DNA of 64,000 nucleotides from Combretum micranthum (lineage: Eukaryota > Streptophyta > Magnoliopsida > Myrtales > Combretaceae). The DNA lies in NCBI GenBank assembly GCA_024138025.1, contig JAMXBD010000715.1:186001-250000 (forward strand), read 5' to 3'. Below, one piece after another: positions 58,602-64,000 of the stretch (position 1 is the stretch's first letter; each line of letters opens with the position of its first letter). The translations under genes were made by a program, and so were the position numbers. Below the pieces are notes generated by a model. It was not told where the DNA came from. It did no database searches and saw only the letters and a program-made list of their open reading frames with translations.

Positions 58602-58997
58602 TCAATTATTCCACTTAAAGCACTTGTTGTCGCCATCACATAAGCCATCCGGTAGTACATTCCAAACGCGCGTCTTCCATTTATCTGCATCCCTGTCCCC
58701 TTCAAATACATTATACCAATGGATTGGTTCTCCACTCCATTGAAAGCTGCAGTAGAAGAGAGTTACTACAAAAAAATTTGGTACGAATCTGAATTCCCAA
58801 GACGCTCCCGGGGCAATATGCTGGACACCTAGATCGTCCTCTCCAGATTTGCGATGAACTATTAGATCCACTTGTGCCGGTAATTCATTTTCGATCCTAA
58901 CAGTGCTTTTTGCAAACAAGCCTATAGATGCTGATGTTGATTGTACAAAAAGAAAAAATAAGAATACTGTCAAAGATTTAGTGGCGGATGAATTCAT
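58602..58997 (-). CDS. S-protein homologue (SPH), secreted self-incompatibility S1-like protein, copy 2
   Basis: Encodes 131 residues with no intron. The signal peptide (residues about 1-23, KSLTVFLFFLFVQSTSAS) is followed by the S1 domain: VRIENELPAQVDLIVHRKSG, EDDLGVQHIAPGASWEFRF, VVTLFYCSFQWSG and DGDNKCFKW. It is a paralogue of the gene at 23,486-23,893. The conserved Cys of the HCKS position is Arg here (codon CGC against TGC in the other copy), leaving the FYCSF, DGLC and KCFKW cysteines and therefore an odd number. S1 domains depend on two disulfide bonds, so stability or pairing may be altered. The frame is fully open with a TATA box upstream, so it looks expressible. Its role is unknown. 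Confidence 0.88.
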   Translation of the reverse strand: MNSSATKSLTVFLFFLFVQSTSASIGLFAKSTVRIENELPAQVDLIVHRKSGEDDLGVQHIAPGASWEFRFVPNFFVVTLFYCSFQWSGEPIHWYNVFEGDRDADKWKTRVWNVLPDGLCDGDNKCFKWNN

Positions 58998-59056
58998 TCT
59001 CCTAGGATTTCAGTCGTTAAGATTGATGTCTTGATAGTTGGGACAGGACACTCTCT

Positions 59057-59068
59057 CTTTATATATAA
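59057..59068 (-). promoter_or_regulatory. Putative TATA box of SPH gene 2
   Basis: Minus strand reads TTATATATAAAG about 60-70 bp upstream of the start codon, followed by a GAGAGAG leader. The position parallels that in SPH gene 1. Confidence 0.6.
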
Positions 59069-59159
59069 TAACACATTTATGGGTTAAAATGCAAATCAGG
59101 ATTTGTTAACATTAATAATCATATTTTAATTAGCATCGAAGAAATATATAAACGAATGA

Positions 59160-59335
59160 GAAATTCTATGGTTGTGTCACTAATTTTGATGGAATCGGTT
59201 TCGTCACTATCCAAAGGCACACACAATATCCAACCATGATCGAATTATTAAAATAATTAATATTTTAATTATTATATTTATTTTAACTATTACATGATTG
59301 ACTAAACGATCTCATCGATGAAACCATAGATTTGT
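59160..59335. mobile_element. Small MITE, family M3, copy 2
   Basis: Begins AAATTCTATGGTTGTGTCAC and ends GATGAAACCATAG. The ends are inverted repeats of each other around CTATGGTT. The body matches 24,392-24,490 in the opposite orientation. Confidence 0.75.
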
Positions 59336-59516
59336 TTGTAAAGTCGCTCTATCATTAGAAAGGAATGGGATTACAGAATTTTTTTAATAGATAATGCGAG
59401 ACGAATTGTATTGAAAAAACCAAATCACAAAATTTTTCTTTTTAATGCATCAAGATTATTTCTTCTTCCTTCGTTTGGTTGAATCATAAATTGGTAAGAG
59501 ATCATAAGAATTACAG

Positions 59517-59538
59517 TATATATATATATATATATATA
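59517..59538. repeat. (TA)11 microsatellite
   Basis: Uninterrupted TA run upstream of SPH gene 2. Confidence 0.95.
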
Positions 59539-60269
59539 ATGTATATGTATATATATTTATTTATGTATATTGGCCATAGAATTACAATACATATTGACGA
59601 TGTAAATATTAAACATGCCAAACAATGCAATATCAATGATTAGATTATGTGTCGGAATTGATTTCAAATTAAATTTACCATTAACTTACCCCATCAGACA
59701 CCCACCCCGATGCATAAACATAAGTTAAATACAGCAGGATATCGCAAATTTAGTCATAAATATCGAAAAAAATAATATAAGAAGATAATTTTCTTATTTC
59801 TAGAATTTTGAAATTAAAACTTGAAAAATCAATAGAAGATTTGAGTAGTTTTTACATGTAATTATTTATGAGAAGGGGAAAAAGCATAATTATGGCTATT
59901 TTAAAAATTTAAGAACCAAAACATGATGGTTTTACTTTTGAGTAGATTTTTACATAGGTAACTTCAGCTGCAAACATTTTTAGTGCTAGGAAAAAAAATA
60001 GATTATAATTGCAGATTTATAGAATATAAAATACTTTATATTATGCCACATGAACCCACATGTACAAATAAATTTGCAAAGCTAACAAATATAAATCATT
60101 TCCCTTTCATTCATCATCCATCCGCACAAATCCACCAATTGATAATAATATCTACAGGCTGCAAACGAGTTCAATCCATAACGTAAAATATTGGATCAAA
60201 CTTATATCTCTTGAAATGATCCAAAGTTAATTTATAATTAATACATATAAATTGATTGTTGCATGTGTG

Positions 60270-62560
60270 TATGTATATGTGTAGAGTGAATTGTGGTGTT
60301 TGATATAATTATATGTATTAGAAAGTAATAAGTAGATATGAGTCTATGGTAATATATTTAGGATGATAGTTTACTTATGTTATCAATTATTATGTTAATG
60401 CAAATGGTTGTTGTGGTGATTAATGTTTAAAGAATTAAGTGTGTTTTGAGCTAAATTCATAACCCATAACCTAGTAGATTTTGACTTCATTAAACCCCAA
60501 TTTAAGCTCAAATCAAAGCCCAATTAAGGCCCAAAGCCTTTCCCAAATTTGCCCCCAAAAGTCAATATTAATATGGATAAACATCAAAGCCTATTTGTAC
60601 ACTTAAGACATTCCAAAATAGAGCAAAGGGAAAGAAATTCGTAACTCCTCCAAGATCAAAATTTTTAACATCCAAACTAAGTTTTCTTGGACTCAACACA
60701 CCAAGAATCCTTCCCCAAGCCTTATGTATACATTAAGGTAAGTTTATTTGATATTTAAAGTGCTTTATTTCCCTCTTAATCCATGAAATATGCATGTGTG
60801 GCATAATACAAGTAGTTGATATGTTAAATACTTATTGAGATTTTGTAGAGTTGTTAGGAAAGCTTTAGAATGCTTGAGATATTGTAGATAGGTTGTAGTA
60901 GGCTCTCATGTGGTTTGGAATAAGTTGGAAGAGTTGAAATGTAAAAATTTTTGTGTTTAGAAAACAGAGGAATTCTGCAACTCGAATTGCAGTGTATGCC
61001 GCCTCGTACGCCTCCGGCATACTTGCCAGCGTTAGAATTTTTATTTCCGATCTTTTGAAAATTATCTTAAATGTTGAAGTTCGAATTTGCGGGCATTAGA
61101 ATATTGATCTCTGATCTTTTGAAATTTTTCTTAAACACCACTGGCGTTGAGGTTGAAATTGCCGGCGTAAAGACTCAAAGGATCTGTACATAATGGATAC
61201 TTCTTAACGCCGCCTTATATGCCGCCGGCGTTAAGGTTTGCATTACCGGCGTTAAGGTTTGCATTACCAGCGTTAATGGTCGGCGTGGACTTTGTAAATT
61301 TCAAATTTTCTAACTTCTTCCATCATCTTTCAATATATGATATATGACTTCTTGATCAAAGATTTGCTATATATATATATATATATATATTATGTGATGA
61401 CTTTGGATTGTTTTCGCATAAGATTCAATAATTTTCCTAAAATTCTAACTTAGTGAATATAAGATTGACTTAGGATAGTAATGTGATATAGTTGATTTAT
61501 TTAGAACAGAGATAAATACTCAGTTGGAGATTCCCATCGATTCTTAATCTGAACCAGGTACACAATACTTTGATTAATTGTTGCTTAGGATAGGCATATA
61601 CCAATTTGACCTTAATCAAAGAATAATGAAATATATTGAAATTGGTTGTGCTTTACATCGTTGAATTCGGATCCGGGGAGCAACAACTTTATCATAATGC
61701 AATGGCATGGTAGTTTAGGCACTTAGCCCAATCTTTTGTCATGATGCAATGACTCAAATCCATGATGCAATGGTTCACCATGATGCAATAGTAGTTTCTT
61801 TTATTGGCTAAATGGATAGCTAATAGGGTTAACTGTATCGGTGTATTCTTTACTTAGGCTCGAAAGGAAATAATATGTTTTAGTTCATGGGTATGAGACC
61901 TTTGAACTAATTGACATTATAGATCGGGATAAGTGGAGTGTATAAAAGAGTGTGAACCCTAGATGATGCTATTAATATTCTTTATCGGTTAGATATAAGA
62001 GATATAAATATCCGACCTATCTATATCAACTCCTTGAGCAGCTACTGTCATTCAGGACCCCCAGAATTTCTAAGCTTGAATCGGAGTTTGAATACTACAG
62101 TGTTGTTCTACTCACTTAACTAAAGATAATGAAGTTGTGATGATTTATTGCATTACATTTAGTTAAGTGTGCATGACATATGTATTTGTTTGCACTATTA
62201 TGTACTGGGCCTTTGGCTCATGCTGTTATCTTGCAGGTCACTTTGATGACGAGCTCTATGACGATGTGGGCTATGGGACTGACTAGGAGGACTTTATGGA
62301 TGACTAAGAGAGAGAGACCTAGTATATGCTTAGGATTCCTTTTGATGTAATTTTTGTGAAGTGTTTAGGCTTATTTGTTAAGCCTTAGAATGTATTTTGA
62401 TTTGAATTGTATTTGTAATGTAGCTGGATTGTAAGTAAGATTTCTATGTTTATGTGATGGTTGGAAAATTGTAATGTATATATATGATGTATGTCTTGTA
62501 TATAGGTGATGACCCACTACTTATATAGTGGTAATGTTTCTTACTTCAAATCATGTGAAC
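60270..62560 (+). repeat. Probable gypsy LTR or LTR-derived sequence, plus strand
   Basis: The segment around 62,205-62,270 reads TACTGGGCCTTTGGCTCATG, then a pyrimidine tract and CTTGCAG/GTCACTTTGATGACGAG, a splice-acceptor arrangement typical of Tekay/Del-type plant LTRs. A donor-like AAG/GTAAGTTTATTTG sits at 60,733. Internal repeats are a 21-bp unit CCGGCGTTAAGGTTTGCATTA twice from 61,223, a degenerate ~80-bp repeat at 61,025-61,140, and four ATGATGCAATG(G) words at 61,696-61,790. LTR ends and the partner copy were not found, so it may be a solo LTR. Confidence 0.45.
61368..61391. repeat. (AT)12 microsatellite
   Basis: AT dinucleotide run inside the LTR-like sequence. Confidence 0.95.
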
Positions 62561-62689
62561 GTTATATTTATTTTAAATAGGCAGCCATTACAAATACCTC
62601 TTTTTAAGACGACCTTACATGTAATAATTTGAATATTGTTCCTAATATTTGGGTATTATGTATGGTCGGGAGATCTAGCACACTTAATA

Positions 62690-62796
62690 TATGGGTTAAG
62701 TGGGCCGGGTCTTTACATCTCTGGTCTCTCAAGTGAAAGGTCTTAGGTTCGAATATTTCCTCACATTTAATAATAATAATAAAAAAAAAAAAAGAC
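62690..62796 (+). other. Possible short SINE or tRNA-derived retroposon tail
   Basis: GGTCTCTCAAGTGAAAGGTCTTAGGTTCGAAT has a good Pol III B-box-like GGTTCGAAT (62,749) and is followed by a short body, (AAT)n and A13 at 62,781-62,793, a retroposition-style tail. A convincing A box is not present, and no target duplication was identified. Confidence 0.35.
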
Positions 62797-62799
62797 GTA

Positions 62800-63220
62800 A
62801 GCAAGGCTTAAAATTTTTAAACTTGAGTTTGGCTTAAGTTCAACCAAATTTAAACTTTTAAACTCAAGCTAAACTCGAAATGTTAAGTTCATTTCGACTC
62901 GATTTATTGCAAATATATTTTTGATATTTTAATTAATTAATATTAATATTCAAATTTGATTTGATTTGAACTCAATTAACACCTGCACTCTACTTGACCT
63001 CATATCAAACTCGCGAGCTAATTAAGCTAAACATTATGAAGCTCAAGTTTGACTCAATAAACAGCTCGAGCAACTTAAGCTCAACTCATTAGACTATCTA
63101 AGTAGTTTGAGCTCGATTTAATAAACTATCCGAGTAACTTGAACTCGACTTAACTTTACTATTCTCAAATCAAGCTTGACTAGTTTGCGAACCGGCTTGA
63201 TTTATTTGTACCCCTATTTG
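62800..63220. repeat. Dispersed repeat family D1, copy 2
   Basis: Homologous to 52,800-53,215, with AACTCAAGCTAAACTCG, ACTTGAACTCGACTTAAC and the shared end GGCTTGATTTATTTGTACCC. It is immediately followed, about 130 bp later, by SPH-unit flank A copy 2. Confidence 0.75.
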
Positions 63221-63351
63221 CATATCTACTATTTGCCATCTTAATTCTGAACTTCTTTTTACATATATTGTTTCCATCATCATCAATTCATATGTTGCGT
63301 TTCCACCTTTATAAGTTCACATCGACAAGTTTGATTGAAATGAAGTGATGA

Positions 63352-64000
63352 TCGACCAATATCGGTGTGTCAGTAGATCTTAATATAAGTGTGTTGTTTT
63401 TTCCTTCTTATTTTTTTGTTTCTAATCTCTTTACGAGATATTGAGTGCTAAATTTTTTTCATCTCTGTATGATATATGTTGCGTTGCAAAAGAGATATTT
63501 TTACCCCATATAAAGAGATATGCCATTTAAGATCCTCATCTCTTTAAATGATTTTTTGTTAGGATTTTTCATCTTGTGTACTCGGATATTTTTTTGCTCT
63601 TTTTAATTAAATGAATTTCTATTTTATGAAAAAAAAAAAAAAACAAAAAACTTAGATCAAACCTCCTAGCTTTGTATCTCTTCTTTGGTTGTGCCTCTTC
63701 GATGGTTCGATGGCGGGAAAAAAAAAAAAGAAAAAAAGAAAGAAACTCCTAACTTAGTAGGTAGGCAATTGATCTTATACTCAAATTCTGTTTCCTCATA
63801 TTTCACTTAAATTGTCTTCTTTGGGAAAAAAAAGAAAAGGAAAATAAGAAACAAATCCAAAGATCAATAAACAATATAATGTCTTTCCATCTAATGGTCA
63901 ATTGAATTATTATAAACATTCTGTAGAAATGTCTATTAAATTGTCTAAAAAATTTAAAGCATGTAAAAACTAATGAGATGCTATAAAGACAGTAAAATAT
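63352..64000. repeat. SPH-unit flank 'A', copy 2, cut by window edge
   Basis: Direct repeat of 56,150-56,800 continuing to the last base of the window (GATGCTATAAAGACAG in both). The alignment has not ended at the edge, so the following SPH block may lie beyond 64,000. Confidence 0.88.

Larger units (their letters stand above)
57900..60090. repeat. Duplicated SPH block, copy 2
   Basis: Direct-orientation homologue of 22,780-25,620, covering the downstream flank, the SPH gene and about 1 kb upstream. The two copies are best conserved in the coding sequence and in patches of the flanks. Confidence 0.85.

Noticed and set aside
17298..61391. CRISPR-like regularly spaced repeats
   Set aside because: All repeats seen are microsatellites, MITE arms, LTRs or simple duplications. 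None has regular unique spacers, and the DNA is plant nuclear.
62690..62796. Functional tRNA gene
   Set aside because: Only a B-box-like motif is present. No cloverleaf or A box can be drawn, and an A-rich tail follows, so it is at most a retroposon remnant.

Overview
This is an AT-rich, gene-poor stretch of a flowering-plant (almost certainly dicot) nuclear genome. It shows plant-type Ty3/gypsy and Ty1/copia retrotransposons, many fold-back MITE-like elements, and two genes of the plant-specific S1 self-incompatibility-homologue (SPH) family. No rRNA, complete tRNA gene, CRISPR array or prokaryotic feature is visible. The species cannot be named from the sequence alone.

Layout. 1-15,797: two Athila-like gypsy elements on the minus strand. 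Element A (1-7,239) runs off the left edge and has a clear LTR and a tRNA-Asp-type primer site. Element B (about 7,240-15,797) appears to have been hit by A near its 3' end. 15,798-22,780: non-coding DNA rich in inverted-repeat elements, including a 2-kb inverted repeat at 17,300-19,340 and fold-backs at 20,253-20,627 and 21,463-22,062. 22,780-25,620: a block carrying the first SPH gene (minus strand). 25,652-30,630: a MITE split by a complete but degenerate Ty1/copia element on the plus strand. 30,740-40,940: a fragment of the SPH-unit flank, then AT-rich LTR-like and unassigned sequence. 40,940-43,165: remnant of a Tekay/Del-like chromovirus. 43,787-50,749: a Reina-like chromovirus with both LTRs, whose reverse transcriptase is interrupted by a 1.36-kb solo LTR with a near-perfect target duplication. 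50,750-56,150: LTR-like debris, a dispersed repeat, a MITE and one unrecognised broken coding fragment. 56,150-60,090: a second SPH unit. 60,270-62,800: a gypsy LTR-like sequence and a short tRNA-like retroposon tail. 63,352-64,000: the start of what looks like another SPH unit.

The two genes that look intact are the SPH genes at 23,486-23,893 and 58,602-58,997. Both encode short secreted proteins with a signal peptide. Their flanks are homologous over more than 2 kb, so they are duplicates now separated by about 35 kb of nested transposons. Partial flank copies at 30,740 and 63,352 suggest an ancestral tandem array. The second copy has lost one otherwise conserved cysteine through a TGC to CGC change. 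Everything else coding is broken retrotransposon polyprotein. No previously undescribed enzymatic system is evident. The most informative content is the SPH array, the nested-insertion chronology, and the unassigned inverted repeats.
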